NCBI GenBank assembly: GCA_965220855.1
Contig: CBDCQY010000001.1
Coordinates: 558,001 to 622,000, forward strand
Direction: 5' to 3'
DNA from: Bin95 sp965220855
GTDB lineage: Bacteria > Pseudomonadota > Alphaproteobacteria > Bin95
DNA length: 64,000 nucleotides
Part shown: piece after piece, positions 1-8,743 of the stretch
Layout: the number at the start of each line of letters is the position of its first letter
Position numbering within the stretch: position 1 is the stretch's first letter
The notes under the pieces: model-generated
What the model was told of the DNA's origin: nothing
What the model saw: the letters and a program-made list of their open reading frames with translations, nothing else
Database searches by the model: none
Position numbers and translations under genes: made by a program

Positions 1-510
1 GCCGCGCTCGCGGTCGGCGGCCTGCTGGCGCTGCTGCTCGCCTGGCTCGGCCTCGCGCGCCGCCATGCCGGGGCGGCGGCGGGGCTGGCGGCCGCGGGCT
101 GCCTCGCGGCGGCGCTGGCCTTGCCGCAGGCGCTGGAGCGCCCCGCGCCCGGCGAGGCAAGCTGGCGCGGCTTCGACGAGGCGGGCATCGCGCCGCTGGT
201 CGCGGCGGGCGAGACGGTGTTCGTGGATGTGACCGCCGACTGGTGCCTCACCTGCAAGGTCAACAAGGCGGCGGTGCTGGACCGCGCGCCGGTGGCGGAC
301 CGCCTGGCGGCGGAGACGGTGGCGATGCGCGCCGACTGGACCCGCCCGGATGCGGCGATCTCCGCCTATCTGGCGCGCTTCGGGCGCTACGGCATCCCCT
401 TCAACGCCGTCTATGGCCCGGGCGCGCCCGCCGGCCTGCCGCTGCCCGAACTGCTGACCGAGCGCGCGGTCATGGAGGCGCTCGACCGCGCCGGGCGGAA
501 GGGCGGATAG
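1..510 (+). CDS. DsbD/ScsB-like thiol:disulfide interchange protein, C-terminal part (5' truncated)
   Basis: The reading frame is open from base 1 to the TAG at 508-510, so about 169 C-terminal residues are seen and the start lies outside the window. The visible part begins with two short Ala/Leu-rich membrane segments (about residues 1-20 and 25-40), then a thioredoxin-like domain. That domain contains VFVDVTADWCLTCKVNK, the CxxC active site of the DsbD gamma-domain family, and a GIPFNAVYGP stretch that should carry the cis-Pro loop. Known members pass electrons from cytoplasmic thioredoxin across the inner membrane to periplasmic thiol proteins or the cytochrome c maturation route. Which periplasmic partner is used cannot be told without the N-terminal domain. 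The family call is firm; dsbD versus scsB is open. Confidence 0.85.
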   Translation, partial: AALAVGGLLALLLAWLGLARRHAGAAAGLAAAGCLAAALALPQALERPAPGEASWRGFDEAGIAPLVAAGETVFVDVTADWCLTCKVNKAAVLDRAPVADRLAAETVAMRADWTRPDAAISAYLARFGRYGIPFNAVYGPGAPAGLPLPELLTERAVMEALDRAGRKGG

Positions 511-516
511 GGCGCG

Positions 517-609
<93 letters not shown>

Positions 610-663
610 GATGCGCCATACATAGGAGCCGGCCCGCCGCCGCGCAAGCCGAAGGCGCGCGCC

Positions 664-2085
664 TCAGGCAAGGCGCATCAGCAGGCGCACCAGGCGCCGC
701 GTGCGCGGGCCGAACAGCGTTTCCGTGTAGTAGCTCCCGGCGGCGCGCTTCGAGATCTCGCCGAGCGTGGGGTAGGGCGCGATCATGCCGGCGAGCGCGC
801 CGATCTTCAGCCCTTGCGAGACCGCCAGCACCCAGGGCTGGATCAGCTCGCCGGCATGGGGGCCGACCACGGTCGCGCCGAGCACGCGCCCGCCCGGCCC
901 GGCGATCGCCTTCAGGAAGCCCTCCGTCTCGCGCTCCGCCTGCGCGCGGTCGTTGCCGGCGAAGTCCTGGCGGAGCACGCGCGCACGGGCGCCATAACGC
1001 CGGCGCGCCTCCGCCTCGTCCAGGCCGACATGGGCGAGCTCGGGGTCGGTGTAGGTGACCCAGGGCGCGGCGGTCGTGTCCGCCTTCGCCGGGATGCGGA
1101 AGAGCGCATTGCGGATGACGATGCCCGCGTGATAGCCCGCCACATGGGTGAAGCGCAGCCCGCCCGCCACATCGCCGACCGCGAAGACCCGCTTGTCGGA
1201 GGAGCGCAGGCGCGCATCCACCGTGACCCCGGCGGGCGTGCTGGCGATCCCGCCCGCCTCCAGCTCCAGGCCCACCAGGTCTGCGGCGCGCCCGGCCGCG
1301 ACCAGCAGATGCGTGCCCGCGAGCGTTTCCTCGCGCCCGTCCGCCCGGTAGCGGAGCCGCACCGCCCCGGCCTCGCCCGAGACCTCCAGCGCCTCGGCGC
1401 GCTCCGCCAGCCGCACGCCCTCGGCCAGCAGCCGGGCGCGGATCAGGGCCACCGCGTCGGCGTCGTCGCGCGGCAGGATGGAGCCGCGCTGCACCACGGT
1501 CACCGCCGCGCCGAGGCGGCGATGCGCCTGGGCGAGCTCGATCCCGACCGGCCCGCCGCCCAGCACCAGCAGATGCCCCGGCGTCTCCTCCAGGTCGAAG
1601 ATCGTCTCGTTGGTGAGGAAGGGCGCGGTCTCCAACCCCGGAACCGGCGGGCGCACCGGCTTGGAGCCGGTGGCGAGCACGATCCAGCGCGCCCGCACGC
1701 GCACCCCGCCGCCCTCCAGCAGCCGGCGGCCGACGAAGCGCGCCGCCGCCGGCACCACCTGCACCCCCAGCCCCTCGAAGCGCTCGACGCTGTCATGCGG
1801 GGCGATGGCCGCGATCACCCCCTCGACATGCCGGCGGAGCGCGCGCGCATCCACCTCCGGCGCGGCCGGGGCGATGCCGAAGCGCGCCGCGCTGCGGAAC
1901 GCCGAGGCGGCGTGGGCTGCGGCCAGCGTGGCCTTCGACGGCACGCAACCGTAGTTCAGGCAGTCGCCGCCCATGCGGCCCTTCTCGAACAGCAGCACGG
2001 AGGCGCCCATCTGCGCCGCGCCCGCCGCCACCGAAAGCCCGCCGGAGCCCCCGCCGACGACCGCCAGATCGACCGTCTCCGTCAT
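664..2085 (-). CDS. FAD-dependent pyridine nucleotide-disulfide oxidoreductase (Lpd/MerA-like)
   Basis: A 473-residue flavoprotein. It has an N-terminal FAD-binding VVGGGSGG motif and the redox pair CLNYGCVPSK (Cys42 and Cys47), the signature of dihydrolipoamide dehydrogenase, glutathione reductase and mercuric reductase. A central NAD(P)-binding VLGGGPVGIELAQA and a second FAD contact (VFAVGDVAGG) follow, then a C-terminal dimerisation domain. True Lpd proteins carry an HxxxHPT active-site stretch near the C terminus; here the equivalent reads APYPTLGE, so the catalytic His appears to be Tyr. There is no MerA heavy-metal domain and no C-terminal Cys pair. I infer an Lpd-like reductase of unknown substrate rather than the E3 subunit. 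It is divergent from the TPR gene, with 92 bp between the starts. Confidence 0.85.
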   Translation of the reverse strand: MTETVDLAVVGGGSGGLSVAAGAAQMGASVLLFEKGRMGGDCLNYGCVPSKATLAAAHAASAFRSAARFGIAPAAPEVDARALRRHVEGVIAAIAPHDSVERFEGLGVQVVPAAARFVGRRLLEGGGVRVRARWIVLATGSKPVRPPVPGLETAPFLTNETIFDLEETPGHLLVLGGGPVGIELAQAHRRLGAAVTVVQRGSILPRDDADAVALIRARLLAEGVRLAERAEALEVSGEAGAVRLRYRADGREETLAGTHLLVAAGRAADLVGLELEAGGIASTPAGVTVDARLRSSDKRVFAVGDVAGGLRFTHVAGYHAGIVIRNALFRIPAKADTTAAPWVTYTDPELAHVGLDEAEARRRYGARARVLRQDFAGNDRAQAERETEGFLKAIAGPGGRVLGATVVGPHAGELIQPWVLAVSQGLKIGALAGMIAPYPTLGEISKRAAGSYYTETLFGPRTRRLVRLLMRLA

Positions 2086-2177
2086 CGCTCGCCGTCTCCG
2101 CCGCCCGCGTCGCGCATCATGCTTGTGGTCCTTTCCGCCAGAACGGATACTCTAAAGGCGATCTACCTCCAGGGGCC

Positions 2178-4610
2178 ATGGGCGAGCGGCAGCGGATGAG
2201 CGCGACGCCTCCAGAAGACGCGCTGGCGGGCGAGTCGCCGGACGAGCGCCGGCCGGCGGCCGACGCTCCGGCGGCGGCGTCCGCGCCCGGCCCGGCCCGC
2301 GAGTCGCCGGAGGGGCCGGAGGACGCCGCCCGGCGCCTGCGCGCCATGGCGGATCGCGAGCCGCAGAACGCCGAGCTGCTGGGCGAGCTGGCGGCGGCGC
2401 TGCGCGCGCTCGACCGGGTGGGCGAGGCGCTTGCGGCGGCGGCGGCGGCGGCCCGGCTCGCGCCGGAGGACGCGGCGCTCGCGCGCCTGCATGGCGTGCT
2501 GCTGCTGGCGAACGGGCGCTACGCCGAGGGCTGGTCGGCGCTGGGGCGCGTCCGGCGCCTGGAGGATGCGAGCGCCTGGGCCGGCCATTACCGCCCGCGC
2601 CGCTGGGACGGCCGGCGGCTCAATGGCGATGTGCTGCTGCTCGACGCCACCCGCAGCGACACCGACGCCGTGCAGTTCTCGCGCTATCTGCCGCTGGTGG
2701 CGGCGCGGGGCGCCGAGCCGGCCATCGCCTGCAGCCCGTCCGCCGCCGGCCTGCTGGCCCGCCTGCCGGGCGTCGCCTGGCTCGCGGTCGCGGGCGAGCG
2801 CCGTCCGCCCTACGATTTTCACGCCGATTTCGACGATCTGCCGCGCCTGCTGGAGACCACGCCGGCCAGCGCGCCGCCGCCCGCGCCGCCGGTTCCCGAT
2901 CCGCGCCTGCGGCGCCTGTGGCGGGAGCGGCTGTCGGGCGCGCCCTCGCCCCGCATCGCCGTGGCCTGGAGCGGCCCCGGCGAGGCGCTGGAGGCGCTGG
3001 CCGGCGTCGCGGCCTGCTTCACGCTGCTGGAGCCGGCGCCGGGCATGACGGCGCTGCCCGGCGCGGCGGACGCGCTGGATGTCGCCGCCGCCGCGCTCGA
3101 AGGCTTCGACATGGTGGTGAGCGACGACAACGCCCTCGGCCATCTGGCCGGCGCGCTGGGCCTGCCCTGCTGGATGCTGCTCGACACGACCCCCGACTGG
3201 CGCTGGCTGCATGTCGGGCGGGACACGCCCTGGTATCCCTCGATGCGCATCCTGCGCCGCAACCGGCGCGAGGGCTGGGGCCCGGCGCTCACCGCCGCCC
3301 GCCGGGAGATCGCGCGCCGGCTGGCCAGGGCGGAGGACCGGCTGGCGGCGTCGGGCGCGGCGCTGGCCGCCGGCCACACCCGGCGCGCGGCCGTCCTGCT
3401 GCAGGCGGAGCCGGCGCGCGCCGATGTCCGCTTCCACCGCCAGGTGGCGGAGCTGGCTTTCGCGGAGGACCGCCCGGAGGACGCCGCGCAGGCGCTCCAC
3501 CGCGCGGTCGTGGCCGCGCCGGAGGACGCCGAGGTCCACAGCGCCTTTGCCGGGGCGCTGGCGCGTCTCGGCGCGCATGTCGATCGCGAGCGGCTGGCGG
3601 CGCGCGCCGTGGCGCTCGATCCGGACTCGGCCGCGCGCCGGCTGGACCATGGCGACGCGCTGGCCGCGCTCGGGCGCGACGAGGAGGCGCTGGCGGCCTG
3701 GCGCGCCGCGCATGAGCGCGCGCCGGACGACGCCCGCGCCGCCGAGCGCCTTGCGAGCCAGCTGCTGCGCGGCGGGGACTTCGCCGCCGGCCTGCCGCTG
3801 CTGCCCTGCGGGGCCGCGCCGCCGGAGGCGCTCCCGACCGACGCCCCCATCGCGCTCGACGGGCTGCGCGACCCGGCGGAGACGGTCTGGCTGCTGCGCT
3901 ATGCGCCGCGCCTGCCGGCCGGGGCGCTGGTGGCGGTGGCGCCGAGCCTCCGGCGGCTGGTCGCGGGCCAGCCCGGCGTCGCCGGCCTGCTGACCTCGGT
4001 GCGCACGCCGCCCGGGGACGCGCCGATGGCGCCCATCGGCGCGCTGCCGCGCCTCTGCGGGACGCGCTTCGACACCATCCCGGGCGAGACGCCCTATCTG
4101 GTCGCCGACGACGGGCTGGCGCGGCAATGGCGCTCGCGCCTGACGCGCCCGGAGCGGCTCAGGATCGGCGTCGCCTGGGGCGAGGAAGGGCTGTTCGAGG
4201 CGCTGGCGCCGCTGTTCGCGCTTCGCGGCGCGGCGTTCTTCAGCCTGGACACCGGCCCCTCGGCGCGGCTGCTGGGCGCGCTGCGCTCGCGCGCCGCGGT
4301 CGCCGACCTCTCCACCCGGCTTGCGGATGCGGCCGAGCTGGCGGGCGCCATCTCGGCGCTCGATCTCATCGTCGGCCCGGACGGGCTGGCGACCCATATC
4401 GCCGGCGCGCTCGACCGGCCCTCCGCCGTGCTGCTGACCCGCACGGCGCACTGGCGCTGGTTCTCGGACCGCGAGGACAGCCCCTGGTATCCGAGCGCGC
4501 GCCTCTTCCGCCAGCGCCGCCTGGACGACTGGTCCCACCCGATCGCCGACCTGGCCGCAGCCCTGGAGGAGGCGATCGCCGAGGCGGGCCTGGTTTCCGC
4601 CTCCGATTGA
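2178..4610 (+). CDS. TPR protein with two glycosyltransferase-like domains
   Basis: An 810-residue Ala-rich protein. TPR-like helices occupy about residues 50-115. A first glycosyltransferase-like domain (about 230-390) has the GT9/GT41-type stretch DNALGHLAGALGLPCWMLL and then WRWLHVGRDTPWYPSMRI. A second TPR block follows (about 395-545). A second copy of the transferase-like domain (about 650-800) has GPDGLATHIAGALDRPSAVLL and then WRWFSDREDSPWYPSARL. The family is usually annotated as tetratricopeptide/glycosyltransferase proteins, often near surface polysaccharide genes, but none is adjacent here. The duplicated order TPR-GT-TPR-GT is unusual. The chosen ATG follows AGGGG; an in-frame ATG at 2196 is possible. 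Substrate and activity are not known, and the second domain may be non-catalytic. Confidence 0.75.
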   Translation: MGERQRMSATPPEDALAGESPDERRPAADAPAAASAPGPARESPEGPEDAARRLRAMADREPQNAELLGELAAALRALDRVGEALAAAAAAARLAPEDAALARLHGVLLLANGRYAEGWSALGRVRRLEDASAWAGHYRPRRWDGRRLNGDVLLLDATRSDTDAVQFSRYLPLVAARGAEPAIACSPSAAGLLARLPGVAWLAVAGERRPPYDFHADFDDLPRLLETTPASAPPPAPPVPDPRLRRLWRERLSGAPSPRIAVAWSGPGEALEALAGVAACFTLLEPAPGMTALPGAADALDVAAAALEGFDMVVSDDNALGHLAGALGLPCWMLLDTTPDWRWLHVGRDTPWYPSMRILRRNRREGWGPALTAARREIARRLARAEDRLAASGAALAAGHTRRAAVLLQAEPARADVRFHRQVAELAFAEDRPEDAAQALHRAVVAAPEDAEVHSAFAGALARLGAHVDRERLAARAVALDPDSAARRLDHGDALAALGRDEEALAAWRAAHERAPDDARAAERLASQLLRGGDFAAGLPLLPCGAAPPEALPTDAPIALDGLRDPAETVWLLRYAPRLPAGALVAVAPSLRRLVAGQPGVAGLLTSVRTPPGDAPMAPIGALPRLCGTRFDTIPGETPYLVADDGLARQWRSRLTRPERLRIGVAWGEEGLFEALAPLFALRGAAFFSLDTGPSARLLGALRSRAAVADLSTRLADAAELAGAISALDLIVGPDGLATHIAGALDRPSAVLLTRTAHWRWFSDREDSPWYPSARLFRQRRLDDWSHPIADLAAALEEAIAEAGLVSASD

Positions 4611-4649
4611 GTTCGAGCGGATAGAAGAATAAACTCCTGAAACGGGTTC

Positions 4650-4696
4650 GGGGGTCTCCGAAGCGGCTGACGCGCTATCGGCCTGGAGGAGCCCCC
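4650..4696. other. Imperfect stem-loop in a 146-bp gap between converging genes
   Basis: GGGGG (4650-4654) and CTCC (4656-4659) can pair with GGAG (4685-4688) and CCCCC (4692-4696), with a structured loop between. It lies 40 bases after the stop of the TPR gene and before the end of the convergent crotonase gene. It could be a terminator, but no T-tract follows on either strand. A 30-codon frame starts at 4698 just behind GGAGGAG; see the findings. Confidence 0.3.
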
Positions 4697-4756
4697 AATG
4701 CCGGTTTCCCTGCCTGATCGTGCCGCGCAGACCATGACCCGCGCGAGACATGCGGG

Positions 4757-5611
4757 TCAGCCGAAGCGGGGTTCGCTCCACCAGGGGTAGAAGTCGGGCA
4801 TGGCGCTGCCGGGGGTGGAGGCGAAGGCGGGCGGGCGTTTTTCCAGGAAGGCGGCGACGCCCTCGCGGGCGTCCGCCGTCGCGCCCGTATAGGCCATGGC
4901 GAGCGAGTCGATGCGGTGCGCCGCCATGGGGTGATCCGCGCCCAGCATCTTCCACATCATCTGGCGCGAAAGCGCTACCGACATGGGCGAGGCGTTGTCG
5001 GCGATCTCGCGCGCCAGCGCCCGCGCCGCCGGCAGCAGCGCCTCCGGCTCATGCAGCGAGCGCACCAGCCCGCCCCGGAGCGCCTCCTCGGCCGCAAACA
5101 CGCGCCCCGTCGCCACCCACTCCATCGCCTGCTGCATGCCCACCAGGCGCGGCAGGAACCAGGAGGAGGCGGCTTCCATGACCACCCCGCGCCGCGCGAA
5201 CACGAAGCCGAACCGCGCCTCGGTGGAGGCGAGGCGAATGTCCATCGGCAGGATCTGCGTCACCCCGAAGCCGACCGCCGGCCCGTTGACCGCCGCGATC
5301 ACCGGCTTCTTCATGTCGAAGAGCCGGAGCGCCACCAGCCCGCCGCCGTCGCGGTGGCGCGCGCCGGGCTCGGGCGCCGCCCGCCGGAAGGTCTCCGGCC
5401 CGGCGGAAAGGTCCGCCCCGGCCGAAAAGGCCCGGCCCGCGCCGGTCACGATCACCGCGCGCACCGCATCCTCGCCGTCGGCGGCGTCGAGGGCGGCCAG
5501 ATAGTCGCGGATCATCGCGGCGTTGACCGCGTTTAGCCGCTCCGGCCGGTCGAGCGTCAAGGTCAGCAGCCCGTCTTCGAGCTCCGTCGTCAGCGTTTCG
5601 TATGTCGTCAT
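4757..5611 (-). CDS. Enoyl-CoA hydratase/isomerase family protein (crotonase)
   Basis: A 284-residue crotonase-fold protein. It shows the N-terminal LTLDRPERLNAVN, the oxyanion-hole segment AFSAGADLS (about residue 68), the second oxyanion element NGPAVGFGV (about 113), and MEAASSWFLPRLVG (about 145), in which Glu occupies the catalytic position of enoyl-CoA hydratases. Known members hydrate or isomerise enoyl-CoA thioesters in beta-oxidation. The ATG at 5611 begins MTTYETLTTELEDG, the expected N terminus of the family; the frame stays open far upstream, but that part has no family similarity. The gene stands alone and is divergent from the acyltransferase gene. The exact substrate is unknown. 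Confidence 0.9.
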   Translation of the reverse strand: MTTYETLTTELEDGLLTLTLDRPERLNAVNAAMIRDYLAALDAADGEDAVRAVIVTGAGRAFSAGADLSAGPETFRRAAPEPGARHRDGGGLVALRLFDMKKPVIAAVNGPAVGFGVTQILPMDIRLASTEARFGFVFARRGVVMEAASSWFLPRLVGMQQAMEWVATGRVFAAEEALRGGLVRSLHEPEALLPAARALAREIADNASPMSVALSRQMMWKMLGADHPMAAHRIDSLAMAYTGATADAREGVAAFLEKRPPAFASTPGSAMPDFYPWWSEPRFG

Positions 5612-5749
5612 GGCGCGCCTTCTCCCCTTTCGCCCGGCTCCGCCCTTGATGGACCGGAACGCGTCGGCCGTCAAAGCGCCCTGCCGGGCGTTCCCCGCCG
5701 GGCGCAAGCGCTCTATCCTGCCGGCCCCCTCCAGGGAGACGCCGCCGCC

Positions 5750-6601
5750 TTGCTCGCCGCCGCGCTGCGCGCCGCCAGCCGCCTGCCGCTGGCCTGCCTC
5801 TATCCCGTCGGGCGCCTCCTCGGTCCGACGGCGCTTGCGCTTGCGCCGTCGCGCCGGCGGGTGGCGGAGCGCAATCTGGCCCACGCCTTTCCCGAGGCCG
5901 ACGCGCCGGCGCTGGCGCGGCGCTTCTACCGCGCCTTCGGCGATGTCGCGATGGAGATGCTGCGGCTGTTCTCGATGGGCGAGGCGGAGCTTCGCGCGCG
6001 CGTCCGCCTGGAGGGCGCGGAGGCGCTGGAGGAGGAGAGCGGCGCGCTGCTGCTGATGGCGCATCACGGCAATCTGCTCTGGGCGCTGGCGGCGCTGGCG
6101 GCCGACCGCCGGGGCCCGATGTCGCTGGTGTACAAGCCGCCGCACTGGCCGCCGCTGCACGGGCTGATGCAGACGCTGGGCGCGCGCTTCGGCGTGACGC
6201 TGGTGCCGGTCGCAACCTCGATGCGCCATGTGCTGCGCTGCCGGCGCGACCCCCGCCTGCTGGTGCTGGTGGCCGACCAGCGCCCCGGCCCGGCCGAGCG
6301 CCGCGAGGTCGGCTTTTGCGGGCGGCCCACGGCCTTCTTCGCCGGGCCGGACCGCATCGCCCGCAGGCTGGACTGGCCGGTCTATTATCTCTCCTGCCAG
6401 AGGCTCGCGCGCGGGCGCTATCTCTGCCGGGTGGAGAAGCTGGCTTTGCCGCCGCACGACGCGGAGGAGCCCGGCGTGGTCGCGCGCTACGCCGCCCGGC
6501 TGGAAGAGGATGTCCGGCAGGCGCCGGAAGACTGGCTCTGGTTCCACCGCCGCTGGTGGAAGCATGAGCGCGACTGGAAGAGGGAGGACCGCGCGCCATG
6601 A
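5750..6601 (+). CDS. LpxL/HtrB-like lipid A biosynthesis acyltransferase family protein
   Basis: A 283-residue protein starting at a TTG preceded by CAGGGAGAC. It matches the lysophospholipid/lauroyl acyltransferase family: an N-terminal membrane-associated helix, VAERNLAHAFPEAD (the typical family entry), LLLMAHHGNLLWA (about residue 103), and a C-terminal DWLWFHRRWWKHER, the hallmark tail of these enzymes. Canonical members have an HxxxxE/D dyad (HFGNWE). Here HHGNLL has Leu in place of the acidic residue, so catalysis by the usual mechanism is doubtful. The stop overlaps the start of the acyl-CoA synthetase by 4 bp (ATGA), indicating translational coupling. It may act on a non-lipid-A acceptor. 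Confidence 0.75.
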   Translation: MLAAALRAASRLPLACLYPVGRLLGPTALALAPSRRRVAERNLAHAFPEADAPALARRFYRAFGDVAMEMLRLFSMGEAELRARVRLEGAEALEEESGALLLMAHHGNLLWALAALAADRRGPMSLVYKPPHWPPLHGLMQTLGARFGVTLVPVATSMRHVLRCRRDPRLLVLVADQRPGPAERREVGFCGRPTAFFAGPDRIARRLDWPVYYLSCQRLARGRYLCRVEKLALPPHDAEEPGVVARYAARLEEDVRQAPEDWLWFHRRWWKHERDWKREDRAP

Positions 6602-8052
6602 CCACCGGCTGGGTGAGGCTCGGCGACGATCTCGTCTCCGGCGAGGATATGGCCGAGCGGGCGGCGAGGGCCGCGACCGGCTTCGCGGCTGCCGGCGTCG
6701 GCCAGGGCGATGCGGTCGCCTGGCTGCTCCATAACGACGCGGCGGCGTTCACGGTCACCGATGCGGCCGGGATGCTGGGCGCCCATGCGGTGCCGATCAA
6801 CTGGCATCTCGCCCCGGACGAGGTGCGCTACATCCTGGCCGACAGCGGGGCGAAGCTGCTGGTCGGCCAGGGCGCGCTGCTGGAGCCGCTGGGCGCGCCG
6901 GATCTGCCGACGGTCGCGCTCGCCGACTGGCCGGACTGGCTCAAGGCCCACGCGCCGCGCACCGAGCCGCCGCTGCCCGCGCCCGGCTCCATGATGTACA
7001 CCTCCGGCACCACCGGGCGGCCCAAGGGCGTGCGCCGGCGCGCGCCGACCGACGCCGAGCGCGAGATCATGGTCGGGCGCATCGCCCCGATCTACGGGCT
7101 TCGCCCCGGCATGGTCTCGGCCGTCACGGCGCCGCTCTACCACGCCGCGCCCAACAATCACGCCATGATGACCCGGCTCGCCGGCGGCCATCTGGTCATC
7201 ATGCCGCGCTTCGACGCCGAGGGCTTTCTCGCTTCGGTGGAGGAGCACCGGATCACCGCCGCCTTCATGGCCCCGATCATGTTCGTGCGCCTGCTGAAGT
7301 TGCCCGACGCGGTGCGCGCGCGCTACGACCTCTCCTCGCTTGCCCGCATCGTCCACGCCGGCGCCCCCTGCCCGCCGGATGTGAAGCGGGCGATGATCGA
7401 CTGGTGGGGGCCGGTGCTGGTGGAATATTACGGCTCGACCGAGACCGGCATGGTGACCTGGTGCGATTCGCAAGACTGGCTCGCCCGGCCCGGCACGGTC
7501 GGCCGGGCGATGGAGAACGCGGAGATCGTCATCTTCGACGAGGCCAAGCGCCGTCTCGGAGCCGGCGAGACCGGCGAGATCTACTGCCGGCATGGCGACT
7601 TCACCCCCTTCACCTATCACAACGACCCCGCCAAGCGCGCCGAGGTGGAGCATCTGGGCCTGGTGACCAACGGCGACATGGGCTATCTGGACGAGGCGGG
7701 CTATCTCTTTCTGAACGACCGCCGCCGCGACATGATCATCTCCGGCGGGGTGAACATCTATCCGGCCGAGATCGAGGCGGCGCTGATCGAATGTCCGGGG
7801 GTGCGCGATTGCGCGGTGTTCGGCGTGCCGGACGACGAATATGGCGAGCGGGTCGCGGCCGCGATCGAGCGCGAGGCCGGGGCCGCCTGCGACGAGGCGG
7901 CGGTGCGGGCCTTCCTCACCGGGCGCATCGCGGGCTATAAGCACCCCAAGCTGGTCGTCTTCCACGAGGCGCTGCCGCGCGAGGACACCGGCAAGATCTT
8001 CAAGCGCAAGCTGCGCGAGCCCTATTGGGAAGGGTCCGGGCGGCGCATCTGA
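6598..8052 (+). CDS. Acyl-CoA synthetase (AMP-forming)
   Basis: A 484-residue member of the ANL adenylating superfamily. Motifs in order: the phosphate-binding MYTSGTTGRPKG (about residue 134), YYGSTETG (about 278), the GDMGYLDEAGYLFLNDRRRD hinge region, IISGGVNIYPAEIEAAL, and the C-terminal catalytic lysine segment EDTGKIFKRKLRE. Known members form acyl-AMP and then acyl-CoA from a carboxylic acid, ATP and CoA. It is coupled by a 4-bp overlap to the acyltransferase gene upstream and is followed after 25 bp by a flavin reductase. The chain-length or ring preference of the acid cannot be read from the sequence. Confidence 0.92.
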   Translation: MTTGWVRLGDDLVSGEDMAERAARAATGFAAAGVGQGDAVAWLLHNDAAAFTVTDAAGMLGAHAVPINWHLAPDEVRYILADSGAKLLVGQGALLEPLGAPDLPTVALADWPDWLKAHAPRTEPPLPAPGSMMYTSGTTGRPKGVRRRAPTDAEREIMVGRIAPIYGLRPGMVSAVTAPLYHAAPNNHAMMTRLAGGHLVIMPRFDAEGFLASVEEHRITAAFMAPIMFVRLLKLPDAVRARYDLSSLARIVHAGAPCPPDVKRAMIDWWGPVLVEYYGSTETGMVTWCDSQDWLARPGTVGRAMENAEIVIFDEAKRRLGAGETGEIYCRHGDFTPFTYHNDPAKRAEVEHLGLVTNGDMGYLDEAGYLFLNDRRRDMIISGGVNIYPAEIEAALIECPGVRDCAVFGVPDDEYGERVAAAIEREAGAACDEAAVRAFLTGRIAGYKHPKLVVFHEALPREDTGKIFKRKLREPYWEGSGRRI

Positions 8053-8077
8053 ACCCCGAGGGAGCGCAGCAGCCGCC

Positions 8078-8737
8078 ATGTTCTATTCCGATCCTCGCAA
8101 GCACGGCCTGAAGCACAACCCCTTCAAGGCGCTGGTGGCCCCGCGCCCGATCGCCTGGGTGTCGTCCCGGAGCGCCGACGGCGTGGTCAATCTCGCGCCC
8201 TACAGCTTCTTCAACGCCATGGCGGAGCGCCCGCCGATCGTCGTCTTCGCGCCCAACAATCCGCGCCTCGGCGGCGGGCGCAAGGACACGCTCACCAATA
8301 TCGAGGAGACCGGCGATTTCGTCGTCAATCTCTGCAACTGGGACCTGCGCCGGGCGATGAACGCCAGCTCCGCCCATGTGCCCCCGGAGGTGGACGAGAT
8401 CGAGCTGGCCGGCCTGACGGCGCTGCCCTCGGAGATCGTCAAGGCGCCGCGCGTGGCCGAGGCGCCGGTGTCGCTCGAATGCGAGTTCCTGTTCCGGGTG
8501 CGGCTGCCGGGCGGCGGCCCGAAGGTCGAGAACAATGCCTGCTTCGGCAAGGTGGTGGGCGTGCATATCGCCGACGAGATCATCGTGGACGGCATGGTGG
8601 ATATGTCCAGCTACCGCCCGATCGCGCGCTGCGGCTACATGGACTACGCCCTGGTCGAAAGCGTCTTCGCCATGGACCGCCCGGACGACAATCTCCACAC
8701 CTACGAAGCCCGCAACTGGCGCGACGCGGCGGAGTAG
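8078..8737 (+). CDS. Flavin reductase family protein (DIM6/NTAB-like)
   Basis: A 219-residue protein with the split-barrel FMN-binding fold of flavin reductase-like proteins. The segment KALVAPRPIAWVSSRSADG and the following NLAPYSFFNAMAERPP are typical of the FMN-binding core, and the middle carries TLTNIEETGDFVVNL. Such proteins use NAD(P)H to reduce FMN for a partner monooxygenase, or bind FMN in other roles. It is probably cotranscribed with the acyl-CoA synthetase. The ATG at 8078 was chosen because it opens the family motif immediately and follows GAGGGAGC. No partner oxygenase is visible nearby. Confidence 0.88.
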   Translation: MFYSDPRKHGLKHNPFKALVAPRPIAWVSSRSADGVVNLAPYSFFNAMAERPPIVVFAPNNPRLGGGRKDTLTNIEETGDFVVNLCNWDLRRAMNASSAHVPPEVDEIELAGLTALPSEIVKAPRVAEAPVSLECEFLFRVRLPGGGPKVENNACFGKVVGVHIADEIIVDGMVDMSSYRPIARCGYMDYALVESVFAMDRPDDNLHTYEARNWRDAAE

Positions 8738-8743
8738 CGAGGC

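Noticed and set aside
2163..4955. 930-codon frame opposite the TPR/GT gene
   Set aside because: Composition shadow with Gln/Arg/Ala-rich content and no motifs; it spans two genes and an intergenic hairpin.
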